Assembly: GCF_000420065.1 (NCBI RefSeq) | Contig: NZ_ATUF01000003.1 | Span: forward strand, 186,001-250,000 | From: Varibaculum cambriense DSM 15806 | GTDB lineage: Bacteria; Actinomycetota; Actinomycetes; Actinomycetales; Actinomycetaceae | Length of the DNA: 64,000 nt | Reading direction: 5' to 3' | Shown: positions 17,955-25,940 of the stretch, one piece after another | Position numbering within the stretch: position 1 is the stretch's first letter | Layout: every line of letters begins with the position of its first letter | Program-made: the position numbers and the translations under genes | The notes under the pieces: model-generated | Told to the model about the DNA's origin: nothing | Database searches by the model: none | The model's input: the letters and a program-made list of their open reading frames with translations, nothing else

Positions 17955-17989
17955 GACGCGTGAGGAGGAAATTGGCTAGTGCCGCACCA

Positions 17990-18105
17990 GCGCGGGGGCT
18001 TGGTTTTATCCGAGCAGGCGCGGTGGGCATAAGAATTCGGAAAATGCCTGCGGTCTTTTTCCGAATTCTTGGGCGGGAGGAAAAACCAAGGCTCCGCGCG
18101 GAGCC
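17990..18105 (+). repeat. Dispersed nested-hairpin repeat, copy A
   Basis: The outer arms 17990-18007 and 18082-18099 pair at 17 of 18 positions, one of them a G-T wobble. Inside them, AAGAATTCGGAAAA (18031-18044) pairs perfectly with 18057-18070 across a 12-nt loop. Between the stems lie ATCCGAGCAGGCGCGGTGGG (18008-18027) and GGGCGGGAGGA (18071-18081). These are almost identical to copy B at 55043-55150, which is in the opposite orientation, while the arm sequences differ and still pair. The 3' arm overlaps a 16-nt palindrome, GGCTCCGCGCGGAGCC (18090-18105). Confidence 0.85.
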
Positions 18106-18189
18106 CACCCGGTGCTTGCGCCCTCGTCCTCGCTACCTTCGCATTAGCCGCACCTGCGCGTGTCCTAGTTCACCAGCGCCAAAATAGGA

Positions 18190-18219
18190 TTGCCAGCAGC
18201 GCTAATGTTAGGCTAGTAA
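18190..18219 (+). promoter_or_regulatory. Probable rpsO promoter
   Basis: TTGCCA (18190-18195) and TAGTAA (18214-18219) are separated by 18 nt, upstream of the structured rpsO leader. This is a moderate match to the sigma-70 type consensus. Confidence 0.4.
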
Positions 18220-18236
18220 AGCCGTTACAAGCCGGC

Positions 18237-18280
18237 CACGGATGCGTCATGCCCGGGTGAAACTGCCCCGGAGCTCCGTG
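18237..18280 (+). promoter_or_regulatory. Structured rpsO 5' leader
   Basis: CACGGA (18237-18242) pairs with TCCGTG (18275-18280), enclosing a CCGGG/CCCGG stem. Ribosomal protein S15 represses its own mRNA through leader structures in several bacteria, so this is a candidate autoregulatory site. Binding is inferred only. Confidence 0.4.
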
Positions 18281-18307
18281 CAACAAGTAGAAGAAAAGGA
18301 GAACCCA

Positions 18308-18577
18308 GTGGCACTGAGTAAAGAAGAAAAAGCCAAGATTATGGAAGAATATGCGACCCATCCCGGTGATACGGGTTCGCCTGAGGTTCAGATCGCGCTG
18401 CTTTCCAAGCGGATCTCGGATCTGACTGAGCATTTCAAAACTCACCAGCATGATCACCACTCCCGTCGGGGACTAATGCTACTGGTGGGGCAGCGGCGCC
18501 GCCTGCTAGGCTACCTGAAAGACATCGACATTGAACGTTACCGTTCTCTGATCGCGCGTCTCGGTTTGCGCCACTAA
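18308..18577 (+). CDS. rpsO: 30S ribosomal protein S15
   Basis: S15 binds the central domain of 16S rRNA at a three-way junction and helps form bridge B4 to the 50S subunit. The 89-residue product begins [20 protein letters not shown] and contains [12 protein letters not shown] and [18 protein letters not shown], all diagnostic. Length is exactly that of the family. The GTG start at 18308 follows AAGGAG at 18296-18301. Upstream in-frame codons would add an atypical N-terminus. It is followed by pnp, as in most bacteria. Confidence 0.97.
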   Translation: MALSKEEKAKIMEEYATHPGDTGSPEVQIALLSKRISDLTEHFKTHQHDHHSRRGLMLLVGQRRRLLGYLKDIDIERYRSLIARLGLRH

Positions 18578-18588
18578 CATAGAAATAT

Positions 18589-18610
18589 CGGCCCGGTTAA
18601 CGCCGGGCCG
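18589..18610 (+). terminator. Hairpin after rpsO (rpsO-pnp intergenic)
   Basis: CGGCCCGG (18589-18596) pairs with CCGGGCCG (18603-18610) across 6 nt. A T-tract is lacking, so partial readthrough into pnp is likely. In Streptomyces the corresponding rpsO-pnp intergenic hairpin is an RNase III processing site. Confidence 0.55.
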
Positions 18611-18614
18611 AATT

Positions 18615-18726
18615 GCTATCACCCCGGTTTCGGTCTTCGGTGGTGGCCTCCGGATCAGGCGCTGCAGTTTCTAGTCGCCTTTCTCCGTGGGTCTCGATCG
18701 TTGACCGCCCATCACAAGGTGATAGC
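18615..18726 (+). promoter_or_regulatory. Putative structured pnp leader
   Basis: GCTATCACC (18615-18623) has its exact complement GGTGATAGC at 18718-18726, closing a 94-nt loop with further short complementary stretches. It lies just before the pnp ribosome-binding site (AAGGAG, 18763-18768). PNPase controls its own mRNA in other bacteria through leader structures. The role here is inferred. Confidence 0.4.
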
Positions 18727-18781
18727 TCTCAGGAGGGCATTGGCCCTAGAAGATGGAATATCAAGGAGTAAATAAAAGAAA

Positions 18782-21139
18782 ATGATGGACGATCCAGAAG
18801 TGATTGCCTCCGAGGCAATCATCGATAATGGTCGTTTCGGACAGCGCACCGTGCGCTTCGAAACTGGCCTACTCGCCCAACAGGCTGCCGGCAGTGCGCT
18901 GGCTTACCTGGATGATCAAACCACGGTTTTATCTGCCACCACGGTAGGGAAAAACCCGCGCGACCAGTTTGATTTCTTCCCACTCACCGTTGATGTGGAA
19001 GAACGTCAATACGCGGCCGGACGTATCCCCGGAAACTTCTTTCGGCGGGAAGGCCGTCCCGGCACTGAAGCGATTTTGGCTGCTCGCCAAATCGACCGTC
19101 CGCTGCGCCCCTCCTTCGTAAAAGGGCTGCGTAACGAAGTGCAGGTTGTAGCCACCGTGCTGACCGTACACCCCGACGACGCCTACGATGTGCTGGCCAT
19201 TAACGCCGCCAGCATGTCCACCCAGATTTCCGGTCTGCCCTTCTCCGGACCGATCGGTGGCACCCGGATTTCCCTAGTCGATGGCCAGTGGGTAGCATTC
19301 CCGCGTTACAGCGAAATAGAACGCTCCACCTTCAATATGGTGGTTGCGGGTCGGGTTATTCAGACCGCTGACGGTGGCGAAGACGTCGCCATCATGATGG
19401 TCGAGGCTGGCGGTGGTGAAGGTACCTGGGAGCTGATCCAGCAGGGACAGACCGCACCTACCGAAGATGTAGTAGCTGCCGGCCTCGAGGCCGCCAAGCC
19501 CTTCATCAAAGAACTGTGCCGCGCGCAAGCGCAGGTAGCGGCCAAGTGCCAGAAGGAAACCCTAGAGTTCCCGCTGTTTAAAGACTTCGAGGATGAACAC
19601 TGGGATGCCGTGGCCGAAAACTGCCGCGAACAGCTTGACCAGGCCGTACAGATCGCCGAAAAGCTTGACCGGCAAGACCGGGTTGATGAAATCAAGGATC
19701 AAATGCTCGCCGATCTGGAAGAGCGTTTCCCCGAAGGCGAGAAAGAGCTCAAAGCGGCTTTCCGCGCCCTCGAAAAAGAGCTAATCCGTACCCGCACCCT
19801 GAACGAGGGCGTGCGGATGGACGGGCGCAAACCGAACCAGATTCGCTCGCTCTATGCGCGCGCCGGAGTGCTGCCCCGCCTGCATGGCTCCGCGATTTTC
19901 CGTCGCGGCGAAACCCAGGTGCTGGGGGTAACCACCCTGAACATGCTGCGTATGGAACAGCAGCTAGACAACCTGGGGCCGGAAACCCGCAAACGTTACA
20001 TGCACCAGTACAACTTCCCGCCCTACTGCACCGGCGAAACCGGGCGCGTAGGCAGCCCCAAGCGCCGGGAAATCGGGCATGGGCATCTCGCGGAAATGGC
20101 GCTAGAGCCAGTACTTCCCTCCAAGGAAGAATTCCCCTACGCTATCCGCCAGGTATCCGAAGTGATGGGGTCGAACGGCTCTTCATCCATGGGTTCGGCC
20201 TGTGCCTCCACGATTTCGCTACTGAACGCGGGCGTACCGCTAAAGGCGCCGGTCGCCGGGATTGCGATGGGGCTAATGAGCGAGCCGGGCGAGGACGGCA
20301 CCACCAAGTACATGACCCTGACCGATATTTTGGGAGCCGAGGATGGCTTTGGAGATATGGACTTCAAGGTCACCGGTACTCGGGACTTCATTACCGCCCT
20401 CCAGCTAGATACCAAACTGGACGGCATCCCCTCTGACGTGCTGAAAGGTGCGCTAGCTCAGGCAAAGGAAGCCCGCCTAGAAATCTTGAACCTGATCGAA
20501 CAGGCGATTCCGGAACCGGACGAAATGAGCCCCTATGCTCCGCGCATCATCACCGTCCAGGTACCGGTAGACAAGATTGGTGAAGTCATCGGCCCCAAGG
20601 GCAAGATGATCAACCAGATTCAGGAGGACACCGGAGCCGAAGTCGTGATCGAAGACGACGGCACTGTCTATATTTCTTCCTCTGATGCCGAATCTGCCGA
20701 GGCTGCCCGGGCAGCAGTTAACGCGATTGCTAACCCGCAAATGCCTGAGGTAGGGGAGCGTTTCGTAGGAACCGTGGTGAAGACCACCTCCTTCGGAGCT
20801 TTCATTTCCCTGACCCCCGGCAAGGACGGGCTGCTGCACATTTCGCAGATCCGCCGCCTGGTAGGGGGTAAGCGCATCAACCAGGTCGAGGACGTACTAA
20901 ACGTGGGCGACCAGGTGCAAGTAGAGATCGAAGAGATCGACGAACGGGGCAAGCTGTCGCTAGGTGCAGTCTTAAGCGAAGAGCAGGAAGCCGAGCTAGC
21001 CGAAAACGAGGCTAAGCAGGAATCTCGCCGTTCCGAGGACGAAGAGCGCCCGCGTCGCTCTCGTAACCGCTCGCGCCGGCATCGCAACAATCGCCGCGAT
21101 GATCGCCGCGAGGAACAAACAGATAGTGACGGCGAATAG
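18782..21139 (+). CDS. pnp: Polyribonucleotide nucleotidyltransferase (PNPase)
   Basis: PNPase degrades RNA from the 3' end by phosphorolysis and can add tails. In 785 residues it shows two RNase PH-like domains (about 15-145 and 345-500), a KH domain (about 585-640, with [15 protein letters not shown]) and an S1 domain (about 655-725, with [19 protein letters not shown]). A basic/acidic RNA-binding tail rich in Arg ends the protein. The catalytic region has [11 protein letters not shown] and the following [16 protein letters not shown]. Either of two adjacent ATGs could be used. AAGGAG is 13 nt before the first, a rather long spacing. Confidence 0.97.
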   Translation: MMDDPEVIASEAIIDNGRFGQRTVRFETGLLAQQAAGSALAYLDDQTTVLSATTVGKNPRDQFDFFPLTVDVEERQYAAGRIPGNFFRREGRPGTEAILAARQIDRPLRPSFVKGLRNEVQVVATVLTVHPDDAYDVLAINAASMSTQISGLPFSGPIGGTRISLVDGQWVAFPRYSEIERSTFNMVVAGRVIQTADGGEDVAIMMVEAGGGEGTWELIQQGQTAPTEDVVAAGLEAAKPFIKELCRAQAQVAAKCQKETLEFPLFKDFEDEHWDAVAENCREQLDQAVQIAEKLDRQDRVDEIKDQMLADLEERFPEGEKELKAAFRALEKELIRTRTLNEGVRMDGRKPNQIRSLYARAGVLPRLHGSAIFRRGETQVLGVTTLNMLRMEQQLDNLGPETRKRYMHQYNFPPYCTGETGRVGSPKRREIGHGHLAEMALEPVLPSKEEFPYAIRQVSEVMGSNGSSSMGSACASTISLLNAGVPLKAPVAGIAMGLMSEPGEDGTTKYMTLTDILGAEDGFGDMDFKVTGTRDFITALQLDTKLDGIPSDVLKGALAQAKEARLEILNLIEQAIPEPDEMSPYAPRIITVQVPVDKIGEVIGPKGKMINQIQEDTGAEVVIEDDGTVYISSSDAESAEAARAAVNAIANPQMPEVGERFVGTVVKTTSFGAFISLTPGKDGLLHISQIRRLVGGKRINQVEDVLNVGDQVQVEIEEIDERGKLSLGAVLSEEQEAELAENEAKQESRRSEDEERPRRSRNRSRRHRNNRRDDRREEQTDSDGE

Positions 21140-21153
21140 TCGCTAATAAAGTT

Positions 21154-21197
21154 GGCGAGGGCGAGATCATCTCGCCCTCGCCTCCTTTAATTTTTAA
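21154..21197 (+). terminator. Rho-independent terminator after pnp
   Basis: GGCGAGGGCGAGAT and its exact complement (21154-21182) form a GC-rich stem followed by a T-rich stretch to 21197. It is a strong candidate terminator of the rpsO-pnp unit. Confidence 0.85.
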
Positions 21198-21212
21198 GAA
21201 AAGAGATCCTAG

Positions 21213-21617
21213 ATGCGCAGATACTTCGACCTAGTAGTGGCCGGCAGCGTGCTTTTCCTATGCCTGTTCTTTGCTCTGATACTACTGTCGGTTTCTACCA
21301 CTTCCGACTCCGGATTCCTAACCATGTTTACCGGGTTTCTGGCGCTGGTTTTCGGGGCAGTGGCAGGCGGATTTCAACTGGTGTTTGCGGGTTTGCGTCT
21401 GATCTTTAAACTAGAGCCTCGCCGGTTCTGGGCTCGCGCTACCTTAATCGCATTGGCATTCACCGCTTTTTCCCTAATCTCTGCCGCTGTCGCCGACAGC
21501 GCGGAAACGGGACTATTAACCTTCGCCTTAGGGATTTTCACTGTCCTCGGCGCGCTGCAATACGGATGCTCCCATGCATTAACTGCCTCCCCAACAAGGA
21601 CAACCACCCGAGCATAG
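21213..21617 (+). CDS. Small four-helix membrane protein, unknown
   Basis: A 134-residue product with four predicted membrane helices. The first lies around residues 8-28 (LVVAGSVLFLCLFFALILLS), with others near 38-63, 73-93 and 98-120. A short Thr/Arg-rich tail follows. An AAGAGATC-like site precedes the ATG. It lies between the pnp terminator and the M16 peptidase gene. I recognise no family and no catalytic motif. Confidence 0.65.
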   Translation: MRRYFDLVVAGSVLFLCLFFALILLSVSTTSDSGFLTMFTGFLALVFGAVAGGFQLVFAGLRLIFKLEPRRFWARATLIALAFTAFSLISAAVADSAETGLLTFALGIFTVLGALQYGCSHALTASPTRTTTRA

Positions 21618-21681
21618 CCCCGGGAACCCGGAAGAAACCGGGAAACTGTAGCGAAAACTATCAAACCCAAATAAGAGAAAC

Positions 21682-23001
21682 ATGCCTGAACAAAACTTTT
21701 ACGAACTGCCGCTTTCTGCCACTGCCCCCCGCCTTAGCGTCAGCGAAGGGGAAACCCTGATTGAGCGTTCGGTACTTGCCGGCGGTATTCGCCTGATTAC
21801 ACAACAGGTGCCGGCTTCGCCCTCGGTAGTACTGGGGTTTTGGATTCCTGCCGGTTCCCGCGATGAAGGCCCAGAGCATCTGGGATCCACCCACTACCTC
21901 GAACACCTGCTGTTTAAAGGATCCGCTACCCGCGATGCCCGGGAAATCTCCCGGGCATTCGATGCCGTAGGAGGGGAACTAAACGCCGCGACCGCTAAAG
22001 AATCCACTCACTATTATTGCCGGGTGCTCTCGCGCGACCTGCCGATGGCGGTGGAAGTCCTTACCGAAATGCTGGCTCGCCCCACGCTGGCACCGGCAGA
22101 TTTTGAACTGGAACGGGCAGTTATCCTGGACGAACTGGCCATGTCCCAAGATGACCCCCAAGATGTTGGCTATGAAAAGTTCTTGGGTGAACTATTCCCC
22201 ACCTCCCCGCTGGGACTGCCGGTAGGAGGCACCGCCCAAACCGTAGCCGCCACCCCCTTAGAAGCGGTGAAAGCCCATCATCAGCGCTGGTACCAGCCTC
22301 GGAACCTAGTAGTTGCGGCCGCTGGAGATATCGATCATGATCGCCTGGCGCAGTTGCTTTTGGCAGCGGCAGAGAAAAACGGTTGGGAGCTTCCCGCGCA
22401 AACCGATCCGGAAGTTCCCCAGCGCGCGCAGCCGGATCCGGCGGTGCTGGCCAGCACCACGGTAGAAAAGACTGTGGAACAGGGACAAATATTTATCGGA
22501 ACCCGGTCTCTGCCCGCTAATGACCCCCAGCGCGACACTCTTAGTCTGTTGCTAACGGTGCTATCTGGGGGAATGTCTTCCCGACTCTTCCAAGAAATCC
22601 GGGAAAAACGGGGACTGGCTTACTCCACTTATGCTTTTGACTCCGCCTATAGCGATAGCGGATCCTTCGGCCTCTACGCCGGGTGCGCCCCCGCTAACTT
22701 GGAGCAAGTGGGGCAACTACTGGTGACGGAGCTCGAAAAACTCGCAGAATACGGTGTTCCCGAGGACGAACTAGCGGAAGCATTAGGTCAGCTCAGCGGG
22801 GGAGTGCTGCTGGGGATGGATGATAATCGGGCCCGCATGGCGCGCCTGGGGCGCGCGGAAGTAAATGGAGGTCGCTTGCGCACCATCGAGCAGTTAAACC
22901 TTGCTCTGCGAGCAGTAAATGGCGCACAAATTAGTGAGCTGGCAGCGCAATTTCTCGGCTTACCACAGGTGAAAGTCGTGGTACGCCCGGCGGTGGCATA
23001 A
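21682..23001 (+). CDS. M16 family zinc metallopeptidase
   Basis: The inverted zinc-binding motif HYLEH lies at residues 71-75, and the third ligand Glu is in the ERAVILDELAMSQDD segment. The 439 residues cover both M16 halves, the catalytic one and the inactive C-terminal one (with the R/Y-containing RGLAYSTYAF). Such proteins are usually encoded beside pnp in actinobacteria and in Bacillus (YmxG/PepR). The substrate is unknown. There is no signal peptide, so it is expected in the cytoplasm. AAGAGAA precedes the ATG. Confidence 0.92.
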   Translation: MPEQNFYELPLSATAPRLSVSEGETLIERSVLAGGIRLITQQVPASPSVVLGFWIPAGSRDEGPEHLGSTHYLEHLLFKGSATRDAREISRAFDAVGGELNAATAKESTHYYCRVLSRDLPMAVEVLTEMLARPTLAPADFELERAVILDELAMSQDDPQDVGYEKFLGELFPTSPLGLPVGGTAQTVAATPLEAVKAHHQRWYQPRNLVVAAAGDIDHDRLAQLLLAAAEKNGWELPAQTDPEVPQRAQPDPAVLASTTVEKTVEQGQIFIGTRSLPANDPQRDTLSLLLTVLSGGMSSRLFQEIREKRGLAYSTYAFDSAYSDSGSFGLYAGCAPANLEQVGQLLVTELEKLAEYGVPEDELAEALGQLSGGVLLGMDDNRARMARLGRAEVNGGRLRTIEQLNLALRAVNGAQISELAAQFLGLPQVKVVVRPAVA

Positions 23002-23010
23002 GCTGAACGG

Positions 23011-23487
23011 GTGAAGATAAAGAAACTTTTCCCAGTTATTGCTGCCGCGGCGCTGCTAGGTGCCTGCAGTCCTTCCGCGCAGCCGTCCGCTCCCGACAAA
23101 ACTACCAATAACCCGAAAGTGACTAGTTCCGTTTCGGCGAAGCCTACTACCCCCACCGCTTCGCCGAGCCCGACAGTGGCGTTTACTCCCAAAGACCATC
23201 TGTCGGAAGCGCAAAACTCTTTCGTTAAACAGGTGATGGAAAAGAACCACTATGACCAGCGTACCGCCGAAATAGTGTTAGGCCCGGTACAGTCCCTGTG
23301 CGGACTGCTAGATACTAAGCAACCCGATTCGGCAGCGAATAAACAGACTCTGTCCGATATCTATACCAAAGTAGATTCTGCTGAGCTCCGGCAAGAATGG
23401 TACAACAATCTGCAGATAGCTGGGCAAACTCTGTGCCCAGATAAAGCTCAGATTATTAACGCGAATAAACCCGAGGGTGTGAGCTAG
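23011..23487 (+). CDS. Lipoprotein, unknown
   Basis: The 158-residue product has a basic start, a short hydrophobic stretch and a lipobox LLGAC with Cys at residue 19, so it should be lipid-anchored on the outer face of the membrane. A Ser/Thr/Pro/Lys linker (20-65) leads to a small folded domain of about 90 residues with two further cysteines (SLCGLLD and QTLCPDK). Those two could form a disulfide. It is tightly placed between the M16 peptidase gene (9 nt) and dapB (1 nt), so it is probably co-transcribed with them. The family is not recognised. Confidence 0.8.
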   Translation: MKIKKLFPVIAAAALLGACSPSAQPSAPDKTTNNPKVTSSVSAKPTTPTASPSPTVAFTPKDHLSEAQNSFVKQVMEKNHYDQRTAEIVLGPVQSLCGLLDTKQPDSAANKQTLSDIYTKVDSAELRQEWYNNLQIAGQTLCPDKAQIINANKPEGVS

Positions 23488-23488
23488 A

Positions 23489-24244
23489 GTGAGCGAAAAA
23501 CTAAAAGTGGCGGTGGTTGGTGCCCAGGGGAGGATGGGCCAGTCCGCTTGTCAAGCGATCGCAGAATCTGCAGACTTACAGCTAGTTGCCCGTCTGGGCA
23601 GTAAAGATGAGATCACTTCCCAGACTCTGGCCGGCGCCGAGGTCGCAGTCGAGTTCACCATTCCGAGCGCCAGTTTTGCCAATACCGCCGCGATTTTGCG
23701 CAGTGGAGCCCATGCGGTAGTCGGAACCTCTGGTTGGGACGAGGACGCACAGGCAAAAATCCAGGAAGTGGCGCGCGAAACTGGACGTAACGTATTGATT
23801 GCCCCTAACTTTGCCCTCTCAGCGGTATTAGTGATGGCTTTTTCTCGCTTGGCGGCGCCTTTCTTCACCTCCGTCGAGATCGTAGAAACTCATCATCCTA
23901 AAAAACTGGATGCCCCTAGCGGGACGGCGCTGGCAACCGCGCAAGCAATGGCGGCTGCCCGCAGGCAAGCCGGTGTGCCTGCAGCTCCCGATGCCACCAC
24001 CACCGATCCTCAGGGAGCGCGCGGCATGAAAGTCGAGGATGTGGGGATCCACTCCCTGCGGATGCTCGGTGCCAATGCGCACCAGGAAGTGCTGCTTTCT
24101 AACCTGGGGGAACAGCTGCGGCTGCGCACTGACTGTTTTGATCGCTCCTCCTTTATGCCCGGGGTATTGCTGGCAGTCCGGAAAGTGGCAGCTGCGACTC
24201 CCCTTACGGTGGGGCTGGATAAAATCATGGATTTAGGGATTTAA
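23489..24244 (+). CDS. dapB: 4-hydroxy-tetrahydrodipicolinate reductase
   Basis: DapB reduces the product of DapA with NAD(P)H in the diaminopimelate/lysine pathway. The nucleotide-binding motif VGAQGRMG is at residues 10-17. The family signature with catalytic His and Lys, HHPKKLDAPSGT, is at 135-146. At 251 residues it has the usual length. The GTG start lies 1 nt after the lipoprotein stop, so translation is probably coupled. dapA lies two genes downstream. Confidence 0.96.
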   Translation: MSEKLKVAVVGAQGRMGQSACQAIAESADLQLVARLGSKDEITSQTLAGAEVAVEFTIPSASFANTAAILRSGAHAVVGTSGWDEDAQAKIQEVARETGRNVLIAPNFALSAVLVMAFSRLAAPFFTSVEIVETHHPKKLDAPSGTALATAQAMAAARRQAGVPAAPDATTTDPQGARGMKVEDVGIHSLRMLGANAHQEVLLSNLGEQLRLRTDCFDRSSFMPGVLLAVRKVAAATPLTVGLDKIMDLGI

Positions 24245-24245
24245 G

Positions 24246-24818
24246 GTGAGTAGTCCAGCTAATGCTAAAGAAACCGTACGCTTAGCGAAAAGCGAAGATT
24301 TACCGACTTGGGGACGCATTCAGGCACAGGCCATGCAGGCAGACTTGCAATCCCATTTGGGACAGATTGGTCCGCAAACCTTAGCGCTTATCGATCCGGA
24401 GCAGATCACCCGTGCCTGGCAGCAGGCGCTATTTAGCCCGCCCTCGCCAAAACATCATCTGCTTACCGCAGTAAATGAAGGACAGGTGGTCGGTTTGGCA
24501 GCGATTGCTCCCGCCCCCAAAATGCTGGTGCAACCCAAGCAGTCACCGCTCGCAGAAAAAAATGCGGATGCCGAAATCGTGGCTTTAGAGGTTTGCGATT
24601 GGGAAAATAACCTGGGTGACGCCTCCCGCCTGGTAAATGCGATCGGCGATATGTTGCGAATGTCCGGGGCGAGCCGGGTACAGATTTGGCTAGCGGCCGA
24701 GGCGCCAGAAAAAATCCGTTTCTTTAGTGAATGCGGATTCGCTCCCGCCGGTTTGCGCCAAGGCTTAAAAGTAGGACATGAATCCATGGTGCAACATCTG
24801 TGGTTTACTGACTTGTAG
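24246..24818 (+). CDS. GNAT-like acetyltransferase family protein
   Basis: A 190-residue product with the general layout of GNAT N-acetyltransferases. It begins VRLAKSEDLPTWGRIQAQAM, has a central strand pair around GQVVGLAAIAPA, and ends with a strand-helix segment including IRFFSECGFAPAGL. The acetyl-CoA-binding loop is not a clean match to the consensus (R/Q)xxGx(G/A), so activity is uncertain. It starts at a GTG immediately after dapB and lies before dapA. The substrate is unknown. Confidence 0.65.
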   Translation: MSSPANAKETVRLAKSEDLPTWGRIQAQAMQADLQSHLGQIGPQTLALIDPEQITRAWQQALFSPPSPKHHLLTAVNEGQVVGLAAIAPAPKMLVQPKQSPLAEKNADAEIVALEVCDWENNLGDASRLVNAIGDMLRMSGASRVQIWLAAEAPEKIRFFSECGFAPAGLRQGLKVGHESMVQHLWFTDL

Positions 24819-24869
24819 ATCCTTCCCGCTCGCTTTTTGGACGAAAGAAAAATCTCCAGGTGGCGTAGG

Positions 24870-24875
24870 TAGAGT
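24870..24875 (+). promoter_or_regulatory. -10 box of leaderless dapA
   Basis: TAGAGT ends 6 nt before the dapA ATG at 24882. No convincing -35 box is visible. Confidence 0.5.
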
Positions 24876-24881
24876 AGGGAT

Positions 24882-25784
24882 ATGAGCAACGCAGATTGTA
24901 CTTATCGGCTTCCCGCACCGGTTGGGGTAGCAATGGTGACCCCGTTCCACCCGGATGGCTCCGTAGACTACGATGCCGCCGCCAGCCTGGCGAAACATTT
25001 GGTAGACCAGGGGATAGATCACCTGGTACTTTCGGGCACCACCGGGGAATCACCGACTACTCACCTGGATGAAAAAGAACAGTTGATTAAGTCAGTCCGT
25101 CAAGCGGTAGGCAAAGATCTCTATATCACTGCGGGGGCGGGCTCTAATGACACCGAACATTCGGTGCGAATGGCACGCAGTGCCCAGGCGGCGGGAGCTG
25201 ACGGGATCCTGCTAGTAAGTCCCTACTATTCGCGACCCTCCCAAGAGGGGCTCTACCAGCACTTTGTCAAGGTAGCTAGCGAAACAGACCTGCCGGTGAT
25301 GCTCTACGATATTCCCGGACGCACTGGGGTAGCCATCAGCGATGAACTGATGAAACGTCTGGCAGAGATCGACAATATTGTGGCGGTAAAAGATGCTACT
25401 GGCAAAGTGGAAGTCGGGGCGCGGCGCATCGATGAAACCGGTTTGGCTTTTTATTCCGGCGATGACGGCCTCAACTATTCTTGGCTTACCCAGGGCGCTG
25501 TGGGGGTAATCAGCGTGGTGGGGCACGTAGCCGCCCCCAGCTATCGCAAAATGGTGCAGCTGGTAGAAAACGGAGACTACCAGGAGGCGCTGCAACTCTC
25601 CCTGGAGCTAGAACCCCTAGTGAAAGCGTTAATGGGAGGGGGACAGGGCGCGGTTATGGCTAAGCACGCCCTCGCCCTACAAAAAGTTATTCCCTCCGAT
25701 ACTCTGCGCCTGCCGCTAGCTCCGGCCAGCGAAGAGGATATTGCGCAGCTGCGCGCGGCTCTGGAAAGTTTCGGATTGCTCTAA
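24882..25784 (+). CDS. dapA: 4-hydroxy-tetrahydrodipicolinate synthase
   Basis: DapA condenses pyruvate with aspartate semialdehyde, the first step specific to lysine and diaminopimelate. In 300 residues it shows SGTTGESPT at 51-59 (pyruvate-binding Thr pair), YDIPGRTGV at 142-150 (catalytic Tyr) and the Schiff-base Lys in VAVKDATGK at residue 170. Its own -10 box directly upstream suggests it can be transcribed separately from dapB. Confidence 0.97.
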   Translation: MSNADCTYRLPAPVGVAMVTPFHPDGSVDYDAAASLAKHLVDQGIDHLVLSGTTGESPTTHLDEKEQLIKSVRQAVGKDLYITAGAGSNDTEHSVRMARSAQAAGADGILLVSPYYSRPSQEGLYQHFVKVASETDLPVMLYDIPGRTGVAISDELMKRLAEIDNIVAVKDATGKVEVGARRIDETGLAFYSGDDGLNYSWLTQGAVGVISVVGHVAAPSYRKMVQLVENGDYQEALQLSLELEPLVKALMGGGQGAVMAKHALALQKVIPSDTLRLPLAPASEEDIAQLRAALESFGLL

Positions 25785-25852
25785 GTTTCTGGACGCGCCT
25801 CCTCGATACCCAGGTGCTTAACGGATATCCCGAGTCCAGCATTGCGGGTCTA

Positions 25853-25878
25853 ACCCCCTTACCTGCTTTAAAGGGGGT
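25853..25878 (+). terminator. Possible terminator after dapA
   Basis: ACCCCCTT (25853-25860) pairs with AAGGGGGT (25871-25878) across 10 nt. Only a weak ATT follows, so termination may be partial. Confidence 0.45.
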
Positions 25879-25904
25879 ATTAAGCGTTCAGTGCGCGCGG
25901 AAGT

Positions 25905-25933
25905 TTGCTATAGGCGGGCAAACTCGGGACAAT
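25905..25933 (+). promoter_or_regulatory. rnj promoter, leaderless
   Basis: TTGCTA (25905-25910), a 17-nt spacer and GACAAT (25928-25933) precede the GTG at 25941 by 7 nt. Confidence 0.5.
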
Positions 25934-25940
25934 TGGAAAC

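Larger units (their letters stand above)
17955..18307. other. 353-nt gap: structured repeat, rpsO promoter and leader
   Basis: The first part holds copy A of the dispersed nested-hairpin repeat (17990-18105). The second part holds a probable rpsO promoter (18190-18219) and a structured leader (18237-18280). No protein-coding frame here is convincing. Confidence 0.7.
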
